Source of the DNA: Glandiceps talaboti
Taxonomy: Eukaryota; Hemichordata; Enteropneusta; Spengelidae
Direction of reading: 5' to 3'
Assembly (NCBI RefSeq): GCF_964340395.1
Contig: NC_135558.1
Location: forward strand, 7,685,001-7,740,000
DNA length: 55,000 nucleotides
A program made the translations under genes and the position numbers. Below are positions 1 through 13,398 of the stretch, in pieces. Under the pieces are notes generated by a model. That model did not search any database and was not told the DNA's origin. It saw only the letters and a program-made list of their open reading frames with translations. Positions within the stretch are counted from its first letter, which is position 1. The number at the start of each line of letters is the position of its first letter.

Positions 1-1500
1 GAATGCATACGTTTGCTCTGAATCTTGCATTTTCGATCTGCAATGAATTGTGTCGACATATTGCAGTCACTTCTCACATGATGCCAAATGATTATCATAC
101 ATTGCATGTTGGAACACACTGCGGAAGTAGATCCCCGCTGAAAAGTTGCATTTCTACGTCCCTCTAAGGTTTCCCACGCCCCAATTTACATTCACGTTCA
201 GATCACAAACACCAACAGGTGTGATCACAGGTGCAAAAAATATCAAAATAGACAGCGTACTACAATTGTAACATGTTTAGAATATTTCCTCAAGTATCAT
301 GTGTTTCAGAAGCAGACGCCCATAGTACCTTTCTCCATGATACCCCCCCCCCCAAGTAGTATGGCAGTATCCTGAATTTTGAATCGCCATATTACATATA
401 GTAGTATTATTGACATGACAATCTATAATGAAATGGCACCTGATCTACATGAATGAAACAAAGAACCTTGGGTCCTTGATGTACAACTGTGACATGTGGA
501 TGATGGGTTGTGTTATTGTTTACAATCCCCCCCCCCCCCGCCATACACACTCTCTCTGTCCTAAGTGTAAAAGCCAGTCTGTTGAGAAATTATGATTTGA
601 TTTGTGAATTGCTCATGACAGGGATGGTGAACAAGCAGAAATCAGAAAAAAAGCTTCCTCAAATGTCAGGTCAATCACCTCATGATTTGACCGTGTATAG
701 TAAAACTTATCTTCAGGTGTAAACTCAACAGTACATTACACACAAGTTCAAACACTCACTATATGAAACAATAGTCAATTACACATTACAGCACATAATA
801 ATCTTATGTTTTCAAATAACACTGTCACATACGAAACATAAGACAGGTCCCTTACTATATTATTACAATGAGTAACACTAACACCGAAGTTAAACACTTT
901 CTCTATGTGCTACACTTGTTTATAGAATACAACTAGTAACACTGAAGTGAAGCACTTTATGTGCTACACTTGTTTATAGCATTCACATTACAACTAGTAA
1001 CACTGAAGTGAAGCACTTTCTTTATGTGTTACACTCGTTTATAGCATTCATATGTAATTACATCTTCTACAATATAAAAAAAAAACACCTCTTTACCATT
1101 TGATGTAGTAAAAGGTATGTTTATTGTGTCTAAAATGCTCTCTTTTCACATCAAATCAATATTTTGTACCCTTAACACTTTTTGGTCAGTAATACATGTA
1201 CATTTATATTATCAAACCACACTTCTCCACCAACAAGACAACGTTGATACATTTATACACATGTAAACCTAAGATCAGTGACTATTTTATTTATTGCCAT
1301 TCCAAGAACTTATATTTTGTTTTTATTTTCATCAGTAAATTTTACTAATATGTAAGTTCAAAGTCTATCATATGCAGGCATACTTGAGCATTTGTATGCT
1401 TTCCAAAAGAGGAAGTTAATCCAAATGATGTCTTAATCTTTCTGCTTTGACCTCCCAGATTCATGATACGCAAGGTTGTGAATACAGTACTTTTTCAAAA
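1..1500. other. Upstream region of ZZZ3, no coding exon found
   Basis: No convincing coding exon is seen. The stretch holds poly-C runs near 346 and 528 and a three-unit tandem repeat (869-1050). A pyrimidine-rich tract ending in CAG at about 1456-1458 looks like a 3' splice site, so ZZZ3 probably has an untranslated first exon further upstream, within this region or outside the window. The small open frame at 510-722 has no recognisable features. Confidence 0.5.
869..1050. repeat. Three-unit tandem repeat, unit about 61-65 bp
   Basis: Three consecutive units share AGTAACACTGAAGTGAAGCA, a CTTTATGTGCTACACTTG segment and GTTTATAGCATTCA. They start near 869, 934 and 996. The first unit is the most diverged. 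The array lies upstream of the first ZZZ3 coding exon. Confidence 0.8.
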
Positions 1501-4500
1501 ATGCGTCGTTCTGATGGAAGGCGGAGAAGAAGCTCTGCCAGAAGTGATGGAGACAAAACAGAAGTTACTAAGAACACAGCCGTAACTGGAAATAGCATCA
1601 TCAGAACACGATCACAGTCCAAGGATGAAACTCCAACAAAAGAAAGTAGATTTAATGGAAAGAAAGAACATGTAGATAAAAGTCAAAATACTAGCCCTCG
1701 TGGAAGGAGCAGGGGAAGAGGGAGGGGCCGAGGTCAGACACCCTCCCCTAAAGGAGTTCAGTCACCTTCCCTTCATTTCACTCGTTCATGTACAGGCAGG
1801 GGTACTAAAAACTCACCACCTGAGTGGTCTGATCATATTGATTCAACACCCAGCCAATCAGGGGTTTCAAAACAAAAAGGGATACATACTGAGAACCAAT
1901 CAGAAACGAGTTCAAATGCCACCCCAAGTAAGTCAAAAAATGCAAATCACCAGGACAACCATTCACAAAAGAAACATTCCAGTGAGAAATTGAAGACTGA
2001 GAAAGCAGTATCAGATGAGGTATCTGATGATGCAGTCAGTCAGTCACATGACAGAAAGCAAAACTCGTCCATGGATACACAGGGAAGAACAGAAAAGTGT
2101 GACACAGAGGGTAATGAACAGAAACATTCTGATGATACTAAGGATGGTACCACAGAAAATAACAAAACTGGAAAAGAGGAACAAGAAGAAAGTAAAAGTA
2201 ATGTGAATTGTGACAAGCAGACTACAATTACAACACAGACAAGTAATGAACAACAAAATGATAAAACTCGAAAGAGTAGTCATGAAAAAACACCAGAAAC
2301 TGGACACTATCCCAGAACAAGACGATTGTCTGCAAGACAAAGACAACTCTCAGGTGATACACATGTGTCTGGTAAGCCTTCAACTAAAGACCAAACAGTC
2401 AAAAGTTCTGTTGCTAAAAATGAACCTGAAATTTCACCTCTGAGGAGCAGTCCCAGAAGAGGAAAGGGGAGACCTAGTTTGTCTAATAACAATGCAAGAT
2501 TGAATTTAAACAGTAAACTGCAGAGTACAACAGAAGGGCAAACAGAAAATTTGAAAGTTGAAAATGGTCAAACTGTAAAAAACATCAAAGAGGAAGTAAA
2601 AGAAGATACAGAAGTTGTAGAGAGTTCTTCCACTGCCACTGCCAGTATACAACTCCAAACTTCTACAGAAGATGGAAAGGTGGGAAACATTGATGTGGAA
2701 TCTCCAAAGGATGACACAGTTGAAAATGATATCCAAGAAAATGCACAGAATGCAAGTTCAGGTTTAAAGACAGAAAATGACTCACAGTCTGTTGCTGATG
2801 TAGTATGTTGCGACCATGACTACTTTGCTACATCCCAACCAAATGTTGTTATGGTTACCAAGGATACAGAAGATGATGGAGATGAAGATTCTGATATTGA
2901 AGTGATGGAAGTTGACAATGAGAATTCACAGAGTGATGAAATGATGACCACTCAGGGGAACAATTCTGTGAATATCGAAAGAGTGGATTCTCAAGCCATT
3001 GACAAGGCGGAACAAAACAAGAAGGGAACCACTCATTTTGGAAATGACGCCAGCATTGCTAAAAAACTTGGAAATTCCCAAGTCTCAAAAGAAACAAAAA
3101 CTCAATTCATTTCTCAAAACCTAATGAGTCAAAGTGTAACAGTTGAAAGTACTGCAAATAATTTGAAACTTCAAAGTGAAAGTGTGATTGAAGGGAAAAC
3201 ACAGACTAAAACTACGCCAACCACAGCGAGTAACCGATCTAGTCCAAGAGACAGAGGTCGTAAGAAGGGAACAAGTCCACGACGGAGTCCTCGCAGTGTT
3301 TCTACAGTGACCATTAGAAATCACAAAGAAACTGCTAATCAAAATGCAACATTGGATAATAGGTTACCTGATAACGGAACTCAGGGTATGTTTGCTGGGT
3401 CGTCGACCTCAGCAGAAAGTACAGACTTCCGAACCAAAATACTAGGATTGAAAAGGAAATATGACTCACTTGACGAAGAAGTGGATACTCAGTATAGTAA
3501 CAAATTATATGATGCATCAGATATTGATGATCCATTTTACTTTGAGTCAGACCATGCAGGTATCAAAGGAAACAAGGAGTAAGTATATTATCAAAATTGT
3601 GTCACGTTAGGGCGCTCAAACGTCAATCATTAGGTGCAAGTTCAGGTTAAAGCCATTTGCAATCTGTCATTAAACCATAATATCCATGGAGCTGGAGTTG
3701 TGACTGTGCTAACTCTTGTAGTTGACAACAGCTAGCATAATACACCTCCAGTGCTGAGTATATTGTAGCTGACAGTTTCTAAATAGCTTTTATATATATA
3801 AGAGCTGTACCCAAGTAAAAAAAATGGATGTCACATGTAGAGAGAAGATTTGCTTTGCTTCAAAGTGGTCATATTGATTTCCCAAGTAGGAAGCCATGAT
3901 AACATTGTTTTATAAATTAAAACTCCAAAAATAGTTACCCAATCCTTTTCCATATGGCCACTTTATCTATACTTGTTTGTATTTGCAGCTATCGTGTATT
4001 AATGCGTACCCTAGTGACGCTTGAAGCACAGCGAACACATGCAATACAAGACCTAGACAAACTATACGAAGCCCAACACAGGGCACAGCAGGACCCAATC
4101 AAATTCGTGGAGAGACTTCAACACAAGGTACACATCCTGTCTTCCAGATTACATTTTAATGAAGAGTCCTTGAGGTTTAGTCCCAGATTTTATGTCTGTC
4201 ACTATCTGTTGGGATAATCTTAAGTTGTGTAACTCTTATGTAGTATACTTTAGTTGGTTTTATGCAGATTCAACTAAAAATAAATGCAGTGCCAGAAAAT
4301 GTACAATTACAATACCATGTTGAAATAGGTTGATAGTCAACGGTTCTCTTGCATCAACTGCATGACTGTGTACCTTTATCACTGTACTTTCTTACAATAC
4401 ATGTAATCACAATTTTATCATACAGGAACTAGAAGCTGTACATAGGATGAATTTTACTGAGAATCAGTCTTAAACACTTCCTAAATTGTATCCGTATATT

Positions 4501-7500
4501 CTTATTTTTTCCCCAATTAGGAAGATTTGGGTATTCCTTGTGCCCAGAGGGTTGTGCCAGTACCCAATATATCATGGGATAAATATGCTGATGCTGTCAT
4601 GACAACAGCACAGAATTCATTGCCAGTAGGCCATCAGTTGAGGAGTAAGATCAACAAACAAACATCAGGTAAAACCATCTCACAAATTCTGTCTCTGGGA
4701 ATTCCATTTCAAATGTAAATTACTGCGGCTTTTAAAAAAAAGTAACACTTTCATTCATAGATTTACAGAACAATTGGAAGTCTTTCACTATATCCAATTT
4801 CACTGGCTCCAAAATACCAAAGATTTCAAGTGCTGATTTATCAGACCTTTACCTTCATTTTATTGGCTATGGGAAAAAGAATAATAAAATGATTTTCACC
4901 GTTGATCTTCTGATTGTTGTATTTTTTTGTACATCTTAGTTTCTAATCAGGTTGAAGCAGAGACAACACCGAGGGCGCCCACACCAGTGTCCGCTGTAGT
5001 ATCTACTGTTGTCATTACAGAGAAACCTCAAACAGAAACTGATAGCAAGGTAATCATATAATCAATGCTCATCGTCGTGTTGCTCCACCCTCACCAATGT
5101 GTGAGGGCGCCCTGTCACAGCATACCTTACCGACTACCTAGCATTGTGTTCAAAGTGCTCTTAGCATTGTACACATATTACCCTGGCACAGACCTATAAC
5201 ACCACAGGCATTCAATAGAGTAATGGTGTACAAATTCTGGTCCTAATGTACCAATTTATTGTAGTTAGTGAATTCTTGGATGTTTTCACGGTACAGTAAA
5301 TGAAGGGACCAGAATGAAGTTTCATGATTACTCTGTCTGCAAGTAGGAACAAAATACAATTTTGTTTTATAGTTGTCCATGAGTGATGCATCTGTTAGGA
5401 GCCATGATCCTCTCCTGTCTGACATACTTGACATTGTGTCCAACATACATGTACTATGATCTAACCATGATTTTCATGTACAGTCAGCCAAGATTCCCTT
5501 TCCTAAGAAACTTTTTCAGAAAGAAACTATAAAGGCTCTGTAAAGTTGTGTACTCTGCAGAGCTCAGTAGTACGTGTTGTTGGCGTTGTTGTTGTATCTT
5601 ATATGAAGACTTCACTTGTTGTAAACTCATTTACTTTCACATACAGTATTTTCATCTTACAGGAACAGCCATGTACAAACTAAAGTTCATTTTATTGTAA
5701 ATTTGCAGAATTCTGTGGTAGTCAGGGGAAGAGTACCTGATGGAAATAAACCCCCAAGTCAAACCTTCAACCAATTGTGGACAATAGATGAACAGGTAAG
5801 AATAACTGCAAACTGTAAAATGATTAGTATAAAACAGGGACAAGTCCAATTTTGAACTTTGTGCTGTCCAATATAAATAGACCTGGGATTAGTTCTAAAA
5901 CAGAATTGGAATTGATCCCGGAATAGAAACAACAGCTGTCTCTGAATAGAGCTGGACTGAATGGAACTCGGCTTTCTCCAGTAATGGATCTGGGATTAGT
6001 TCTAGAAACAGAATTTGATTGATCCCAGAATAGAAATGACACAGTGGTCCCAGAATAGCGCTTGACCAAGTTTTCAAATGGAACTCAGCATTGTCCAGTA
6101 ATAGATCTGGGATTAGTTCTAGAACAGAATTTGGATTGATCCTGGAATAGAAATAACAGTGGTCCTGGATTTGAGCTGGACAAAGTTGTGGAATGGAACT
6201 TAGCTTTGTCATTATACGGTATGCATCCCTTACCCCAACCCTCCAGTAAATTTCTATAACACTTAAACAGTAATGATGATATGATAATTAATAAAGCATA
6301 TGTTCTGTAAAGGCCCAGTTCAGATTGGTATTAAATGTTAGGTCTGATAAACAGTTGTCTGACAAGAGTTAGAGAAAAATTGGCTGAGAACACAAAGAAT
6401 AATCCTATTTAATCCTAATAGTGCCACTGGTAAGTTAGCGGAAATGATAATGTTAGACCCGTCACGTTTATAGAAAAGTTAGAAGCAGTTTGTGCAGTAA
6501 AGACAAGATTAGAAGAACCTGGGATTGAATCCCAGGCCTTTAATTTGAACTATTGCAATTAGTATATTGTAAGAATATTTATTAAAGTAAACCATGGTGT
6601 GAGTAAATATGAGTGATATCAACTAAAAAGCCAAAACCTGTACTTTTCATATCTTTAGCGTCGTCTTGAAGAATTGCTAGTGAAATACCCTATGGAAGAA
6701 GTGGAAGCAAAACGATGGGAAAAAATTGCACGTGATCTTGGTAATAGGACCACAAAACAGGTAGGTTTCTGGAAATACATGTCAATTTCATAAAGAATTT
6801 CACATATGACTTATCAATTCTTCGTAATGTGCATTATAAGGAAATGAACATTTAATTTTTCTTTGACACAGGTTGCAAGTCGAGTACAAAAATATTTCAT
6901 CAAGTTGGCAAAAGCTGGTTTACCAGTACCAGGGAGAATACCAAATTTACAGTACCATATCAATAAATCCAAGGTTAGTCCAGTGTTCTTTTTGGAAATT
7001 TTTTTTCACCAGAGAACAGAAGTGTTTATGACCAGGCTAAAATAGGCCAGTGAAGAAATGTGTCCTCTCCTGAAAATGGAACTTTTTGACCATAAGCAGC
7101 AACATTTGATATCATTTAGATTTGAATTTTGTTGTATATTACATTTTATAGGTTATTTTGATCATATTGAGAGGAGTCTAAGAAAGTAGAAATCAGTGTT
7201 TAATAGTGTCCTCTTTACCATGAATACTGAAACTAAAATGGGCTTTGTTCTGTATTACTCGGTAACTTGTACAGGTAGAACACTTTCATTGCAAGTTCGG
7301 GGAGAACAAACACAGTCAGGGAGAACACAGAAATTACCAGAGGATTTGTCCCAATTAGCTTGTTCAGGGAGGTGTGAAGGACACAGAAATAAGAGGGCTT
7401 AGAGTTTCTGTTACGTAATTTAGGGAAGACAGTAACCCATTCTGTGATTCAGTCATAGTATTTTGTATTTGAACTTCATTATTTCATGAAAATTCATTCA

Positions 7501-9604
7501 TAGTCACTTCTGGTACTAGTGCTATATGGAAGGCAGAAGCTTGTAATTAATGTAGGGCGTTTCTCTTTTATCTGTAATGATTAATATCAATAAACTATTT
7601 CCTCTTGTTTGTATACAGAGAAGGCAACATGCTTATTCAAGGCCTTTATTTCCGACTTCTACCATGCTGCAGTCTCACGTACCCCCAGTATATATGCCAG
7701 ATGACGATGGAGATATGTACTGCGATGATGACGATGATGATGATGATATGATGTATTTCAACAAAGGTGAACCTATATCTGTAAGTTTTACATTGTTCTC
7801 TTGAGAGGAGGAAATTTTACACCAGGAATTTTTTTTTCAGGTGTCATAATGCTTTTATTTTGAAATGTTAAAACTGCTATATCAATATCCTGAAATACTG
7901 TAAACCTGGACATTTTCACTGAAGATTCATTTTCGCTGGACAACAAAAATGCAAAATAAGTAGTGGCATAAAATCGACGGTCTGTAAACAACAGTGTTTA
8001 TGCTTTAGGTAGTAAGAGAATCAAATATTTCATTTTTTTAAGGATGATGAAACTGTACCTGAATCTTTGAGAGAATCTGAAGAATATAGAGAATTGATGA
8101 GATTGAAGACATGGAAGAGAAAAAAATTACATCAACAGGTAAGATTTAGTCAACTTTCACACCATCATTACCATGGTAACCAAGCAATTAACCTTCTGTT
8201 TTGTTTCATACACCTAACTTTGGCCCAGATTTTGACAAAACATGTGCTTCCATCCATTTCAAGACATTTACTGGTATGAGAGTCCATTTCTGAAAAAATA
8301 TCTGTATTTTTTACAAAAGTCAAAGAGAAAATTACCGATTGTTAGCTCGTAAAGAGAAGCTTATGTGTCACCATGCATCTGTCTGTTTGTCTCTTTGTCT
8401 GTCTGCCTGTTTGTCTGTTTGTCTGTGTCATCAGTATCTCAAGAACCCCATGGTTACAATAAAAATGTGTACAGGCATTCTAATAGGCATTAAAGAGGGC
8501 CAATTTATTTTTGTGTATATTTATGATATATATGCATGTTAATTAGTTGTATTTGCATATTCATTAGCTTGTATTTATCTTTGTTCTTCCTCCACAGCAA
8601 TTTGGACAAGCGCAGCATATTGGTTATAGTTGTGATGGTTGTCAGTGTGAGCCTATAGTAGGTGTACGTTGGCATTGTGTGGAATGTCCAGACCAAATCT
8701 CAGTTGATCTTTGTGAAAACTGCTTTGAATGGTAAATACAATGTTTAATCAATAATCAAGCATATAAGCAGTGCGCCCTCTAGTGATAGCAAAATTGTGT
8801 TGTTGTGGGTCAGTATGATAAAAATTGGCATTGTGAGTCACCACATAGTAAAAGATAGGGGAACACCAAATTGTGGTGCATCACTAGAAATTGTGTGCGT
8901 CAGTGGTTCATCAAATTGGCTTAGAGGGCACACTGCTTATAAGATACTTAGAACTTCCTTAGGAATTAGACTCAAATTTGCAGCTAATACATATCCTAAT
9001 TTTCAATCTTTAATTGTTCTTCTTTCAGGACCATATCTGTTAAGCTTTTTAATCAGTCACAACTTTACTATAATTGTCGGTCTCTGTTCTCCTACAGCAG
9101 CGTTTTACCTCATGCTAGAGGGTCAAAATAGAACAAGAAGGTTGACTTATTCTCACATGCTTCTATAGTAATTTCATGTTGTCAACCAAGAAATCACATT
9201 ATTGTTATTGTTTAATGAACAAAATTCTATTTCAGGTAACGAGAATTGACTGGAAAAGTATGCGTGGTATGGCTTGTTTGCATGATAACATTTCTACATA
9301 CATGACCATGTTCAACCTTCTGAATGCCATGTTCTCTCTGGCTTTATGATGTCATGGCATCTACTAGAACGTTTAGAAAAAATATCATGAAAGCTAGGGT
9401 CATTCGTAGACACACACTGTTTCTGTTTTGATTTGCAGTGGTCACGTGACAGATTCCCATAACAACAGTCATTGTATGGAGCCGATACACTTTGGTGAAG
9501 CTACAACAGGATTTATAGATGGAGACTATACTCAGTTCAGACCGTATACAGGAGACTATAACTACCTGGATCCTAACTACAATCCTGCTAAGCTACCTTC
9601 CTAG
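1501..9604 (+). CDS. ZZZ3: ZZZ3, ZZ-type zinc finger protein 3 (ATAC complex subunit)
   Basis: Eleven coding exons: 1501-3578, 3989-4127, 4521-4668, 4940-5049, 5709-5795, 6659-6760, 6872-6973, 7619-7780, 8043-8138, 8598-8731, 9439-9604. All introns are GT-AG and the phases join to 1107 codons plus TAG. The ATG at 1501 has a good AAAA context and lies 43 bp inside an exon whose acceptor ends near 1458; no earlier ATG is in frame. Residues 1-690 are low-complexity and polar with RG repeats (about 65-80). A conserved block follows ([38 protein letters not shown]). The Myb/SANT domain is at about 844-905 ([27 protein letters not shown]). An acidic run is at about 950-965. The ZZ finger has CxxC pairs at 1020/1023, 1035/1038 and 1047/1050 and His at 1060/1064; the C-terminus has [11 protein letters not shown]. 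Known for the family: the ZZ domain reads the histone H3 tail and supports ATAC acetylation of H3K9. The human protein is about 900 residues, so the disordered N-terminus is longer here. Identity is secure. Confidence 0.96.
5062..5140. repeat. Dispersed repeat fragment, GTGAGGGCGCCC family
   Basis: The segment around TGTGTGAGGGCGCCCTGTCA, followed by a run ending in ACTAC, recurs at about 13,185-13,260 and 31,045-31,120. Here it lies in a ZZZ3 intron. The longest copy (31 kb) has tRNA-like promoter boxes, so this may be a SINE fragment. Confidence 0.6.
5855..6212. repeat. Tandem repeat, about 115-bp units, in ZZZ3 intron
   Basis: At least three imperfect units contain ATCTGGGATTAGTTCTAGAA, then GATTGATCC, GGAATAGAAA and ATGGAACTC. 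Unit boundaries fall near 5958, 6077 and 6192, with a partial fourth unit to 6212. Open frames on the minus strand here come from the repetition and are not genes. The array sits between the exons ending at 5795 and starting at 6659. Confidence 0.8.
7896..8003 (+). mobile_element. MITE-like fragment, ACTGTAAACCT family
   Basis: It begins TACTGTAAACCTGGACATTT and is collinear with the reverse complement of the right half of the element at 46,112-46,294, including TTTTCGCTGG, ACAAAAATGC and the final ACAGTG segment. It lies in a ZZZ3 intron and ends about 40 bp before the exon at 8043. Confidence 0.65.
8763..8941. mobile_element. MITE-like element with CTCF-core-like ends
   Basis: A 179-bp segment is bounded by inverted repeats: TATAAGCAGTGCGCCCTCTA at the left, and CACTGCTTATA preceded by AGAGGGCA at the right (about 19 of 21 positions pair). 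It has no coding capacity. The GCGCCCTCTAGTG end matches the CTCF core on the opposite strand. It lies in the last ZZZ3 intron. Confidence 0.7.
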
Positions 9605-11262
9605 ATTAGATGTTGAATGCTGTGGGTTTGTCAGGAACCAACCCATTCTACCAAAGTCCCTCCTCCAACCTACCAGTGTTACCCTCATTGTTAATCTACA
9701 ACTAGCCTCCCCCTGAAATTTCTAAAACCTACCTTCATGCCTAATTCAGCACTACACCCTCTCCAATGTTGCCTTCATTCCCACTCCACAACTACCTCCT
9801 TCCCTTCATTTCAGTAGTCCGCGTACAGTCTACTAGTAATTTTCCCCTCCAATCTACCAGTCGTATCTTGCCCCATACATAAAGGTAACCCCCCTCACTC
9901 TTCCATCTACCAACAGTTCTATTGCATTCAGTCTATCGGTACCCCTCCTGCTATTCGTTAGCAGATCCTCTCCAAACTGCCAGTAGTACCTCCACCCCTA
10001 TATGCCAGTAGTTCCCCGAACTGTAAGTTGCTGTAAGTTAGACTAGGTTTTCCATGTGTCTGTGTTATTAGTTTATGCTTGCTGTGTTGTGATATCACTT
10101 CAACTTTATAAACTCTATAGAGGAATGTCTCTTGTTGTAAATTTACCCGAGATTTAAATATTGCCATATGAATGCCACCCGTGGAGCATATCCAGATTTA
10201 CTTTAGGGGGGAGGGGATCAAAGCCGACTTCACTTTCAAGATTATTGTTTCCAAAGTGACTCGCGCATTCTTCCTCTTGTGTCAGACATCTTGAATCAGT
10301 CCTGCAACATTTCTGCCAACGTTAATTTGCAGACAACTGTAAAACATCCTCTTTCGCTGTCACAATTTTTTTGTGTCAGAGTTTCAGAATGTTTTTGTCT
10401 CTTACAATCTTTCTGAAGTGTCTTTAGATCTGTTATTTCAGAAATTAATCCCTCATTTTAGTGGTCTGCGACGGGACATTTAACATTGACTCTATAAGGT
10501 CAACAGTGTTACACCAAGTTGTTGTACAAAGACTGAGTTCACTTTGCTTCCCACCAAAAGCTATGCTACATCCAGCTTGGTGCTCAGATAAAAAACCACT
10601 ATGATGTTATTACATCCCCATGTGAGCTGCATCACTATCATGCCCCCCCCCCCCCACTGTGTTACAAAGACTAAATGAATATTAATGAGTACCGTAATTA
10701 TTTGAACAGAATAGCCAATTACAAGTGCCTGTCGATGTGTAATGGATTATCAACCAACACTACACCCTGTTCTACTGTATTTTACCAGTGCTATTTGCAT
10801 ATATACTAGTATACACAGTTGCAAATCTGTCACTTGTATTGTGTCTTAAATGGAAGTGTAAACATGAATGTCAACTATCTGGCTACTCCAGTGAATATTT
10901 CCATTTACTTATAGTGGACATGTGGGAAAGGAATTGATAAAACATCAATGCTATCCAAAGAATATATCATTTTGGAACATCATTCCATGGTAGACTAAGT
11001 TTCCTAAACTCGACAATACTGTCTTGTATTCGGCTCCGTGTATAATTTCTGTGACAAGACTACCAAATCACATATGATTAAAAAGCTCCCATACCAAGAA
11101 TATGATTGAATTTGAAAGAATTCATTCAGGATGTGTCAAAATATTCCACGAGTGTGTTGGCATTTTCAAATTCATATTGATGGAGACAGAAATGAACAAT
11201 CATTTAGATACTGAAATTGACATTTTATCGTCAAATAGAATTTTGCACTTTCGAATGACTGT

Positions 11263-11430
11263 CCCCCTCTAGTGGCAGCAAAGTGGATCAAATAGTAGTG
11301 AGTGTAACAGACATATTCTCATGCACCAAGTGTAACTGATTTTAGCCTATTAGGACATCAGTGTCACGCAGTGTCCTGCAGTCTCTAGACTGTTAGTGGA
11401 TTTTATGAGTTGTGCCACCAGAGGGCGCTG
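11263..11430. repeat. Fold-back segment with CTCF-like motif at each end
   Basis: The left end has CCCTCTAGTGGCAG (11,265-11,278), which on the minus strand is CTGCCACTAGAGGG. The right end has GCCACCAGAGGGCGCTG (11,414-11,430), a close match to the CTCF core consensus. The two ends are inverted relative to each other and about 165 bp apart, like the elements at 8.8 and 27.2 kb. Whether it is mobile or a chance pair of sites is open. Confidence 0.55.
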
Positions 11431-11787
11431 TATTTAGATCATTCAGAAAGTTGATATCACAAAAGGCGATATACTTGCAAGGCACAATTTGATGCCTTGA
11501 AAGACAGTTATACAGTTACACAGACACAGACCAAATGGAAGGATGTTGGAGAAATTTTGTACAGAAGATTTAAGTTGAAGTGAAAGTTCTTTTTAGTATT
11601 CAACTGAATTCTCAGTTGTACCTGTGTAGAATCTCAAACAGGTGCAATCCAAATACGAAATTTAAGAGAGACTGAAATTTTTTCTGTAAATAATTATTGA
11701 TGTTGAAAACTACCAATTTGCAGTCATTGCAGGTGTTATATTATTGCCTTTCTTTGATAAAAAGCCCTGTAGTGAGTATGCTGATCC

Positions 11788-11793
11788 AATAAA
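11788..11793 (+). terminator. Candidate polyadenylation signal of ZZZ3
   Basis: AATAAA in the context CCAATAAAATAA lies about 2.2 kb after the ZZZ3 stop codon, followed by T/G-rich sequence. Used as a 3' end it would give a long 3' UTR. Not proven. Confidence 0.4.
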
Positions 11794-12593
11794 ATAATCA
11801 AACTTCACCTTCGTTATATGCCGAGAGTTTTCTTTTGTAAAATAGTCACTGACATGTAGTGTGTACAACTGTAGACATGTAAGCAGTCACAAGCTGAACT
11901 TGTTGCAAACAGTGAAAGTAAACAAATTGTCATATGAATTATATCAAGAACACTTGGCACAGCATGTTGAAAGTATGTGTAGTACATTTCATCATTTGAT
12001 GAGAACAGTTTTATGGCCACTGCACATAATAGCTGACATTTATAAACAGATTTCAAGTTCCCTTGGCAATTCATGCCCACGTTAGGCCATACAACTGCTG
12101 CACACAGGCAATGGAACTTTGGAGTCGATGAGTTTTTACCACACCATGTGTGTGTGTGTATGTGTGTGTGTTATTCTGTAGTTGAAATGTGTCTATATTA
12201 TGCAAAAAAAAAGTCCCATGAGTGAATGCCAAAGCAACCCCAGCTGGCGCTATATTTTCTTCCTGGTGAAATGTACAAAATAGAGTTCACAAGACTCAAA
12301 CAATCATATTCACATTTTCCAAACTGAGATGCAGTTCCATCAAGAAGAAATCTAGGACATCATTAGACTTGAAATGTTTTATTTGTTTCAATGTACACAA
12401 ATTGACTATTGTCTAAGAACAACTGGCAAACAAAATCTTATCAAAAGCAAAGTTTTGTTACAAAGAAACTATAGAGATATTACAATGTATATTTCTACAG
12501 GTACTCTGTTAGATAAACATTGAAAGGCACATCAGCAGAGTTTTGAAATTGTTGTCAAGTTGTCTACACCTAAGTTTACCGCTTGTTATTTAC

Positions 12594-12968
12594 TTAAAGG
12601 GGAACACCACTCCAGGAAATAAAACTATTTCCATAAACTTTAGGTTCCGGAGTCATTTCATATTGCCTAGAAACACAAAATTGAAATTCTTTTTCACATT
12701 CATTCTCCTAGCTGTGGTCCAGCATTGCCTCATGGGGGCTCAGCATACATACATATGTATTAGATGAGCAATTCATATTCATGACTCCTTAGTGCTTAAT
12801 ACCTTCAGATAACAGATAACATACAAATTCATCTCTTTGAACAATGGAGGTGAAAAAAAGTTTAAATTTCTTAGCAATCAAGCAAATGTGTGAAATCTTG
12901 ATATGATTCTTCAGAACCCAAAGTTTGTGAATATACCTTTATTTACCTGGAGTAGTGTTCCCCTTTAA
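12594..12968. mobile_element. MITE-like element, TTAAAGGGGAACAC family
   Basis: Starts TTAAAGGGGAACACCACTCC and ends with GTAGTGTTCCCCTTTAA. The terminal inverted repeats pair over about 29 bp (AAGGGGAACAC-ACTCCAGG-AAATAAA). It is about 375 bp long with no coding frame. TTAA at both ends resembles the target sequence of piggyBac-type elements, although the inner ends do not resemble any I know. A related right end occurs at 16,070-16,200. Confidence 0.75.
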
Positions 12969-13184
12969 TTCATTTAAAATGGTATGCATTCATGCACTGT
13001 AACTATGATAGTACACTTGTCAAATGAACATTTTTTTAAAAAAATCATAAAGACAAGGGAATGGCTACCCAATGTACTGGATATAGTACATGTATCAATA
13101 TTTTCTGCTAGACTAACTGAACGTAACAAAAAAGACACACCTCCATCTGTTGTTGTAACACTTTGTGCAAAAAGTGGTATTAGA

Positions 13185-13260
13185 CCGTAAGAGACATCGT
13201 GTTGTTTTGCGCTCACTGATGTGTGAGGGCGCCCCGCCACAGTGAACCTTACAGACTACA
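13185..13260. repeat. Dispersed repeat fragment, GTGAGGGCGCCC family
   Basis: GTAAGAGACATCGTGTTG is followed by TGATGTGTGAGGGCGCCCCG and ACCTTACAGACTAC. It is related to the copies at 5,062-5,140 and 31,045-31,120. Confidence 0.6.
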
Positions 13261-13398
13261 AGTGGTATGTGACAATATTTCCAAATCTTATATTTCAGAA
13301 TTTATGGTACAAAAAAAAATATGCTACTAAGGTGGTACAATTTGCAAATCTCATATTTCAGAATGAAACATAAAAAAAAAACCAGGCTTTCAAGCTGG

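Larger units (their letters stand above)
9605..11800 (+). other. ZZZ3: ZZZ3 3' untranslated region (inferred)
   Basis: No other gene is seen between the ZZZ3 stop codon and the first good polyadenylation signal. The proximal part (9,640-10,020) is pyrimidine-rich with recurring CTACCAGT/CCAGTAGT motifs. A poly-C run lies near 10,640. The fold-back segment at 11,263-11,430 carries two CTCF-like motifs. The 3' end is inferred. Confidence 0.5.

Noticed and set aside
1447-1500. Upstream extension of ZZZ3 to a TTG at 1447
   Set aside because: The stretch contains the intron's polypyrimidine tract and AG acceptor; the ATG at 1501 is the first in-frame start.
6510-6540. tRNA-like GGGATTGAATCCC segment
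   Set aside because: Only a B-box-like palindrome is present; no cloverleaf or A box at the right spacing.
8797-9168. 123-codon plus-strand open frame
   Set aside because: It begins inside the fold-back element at 8,763-8,941 and runs through ZZZ3 intron sequence; no domain or similarity is recognised.
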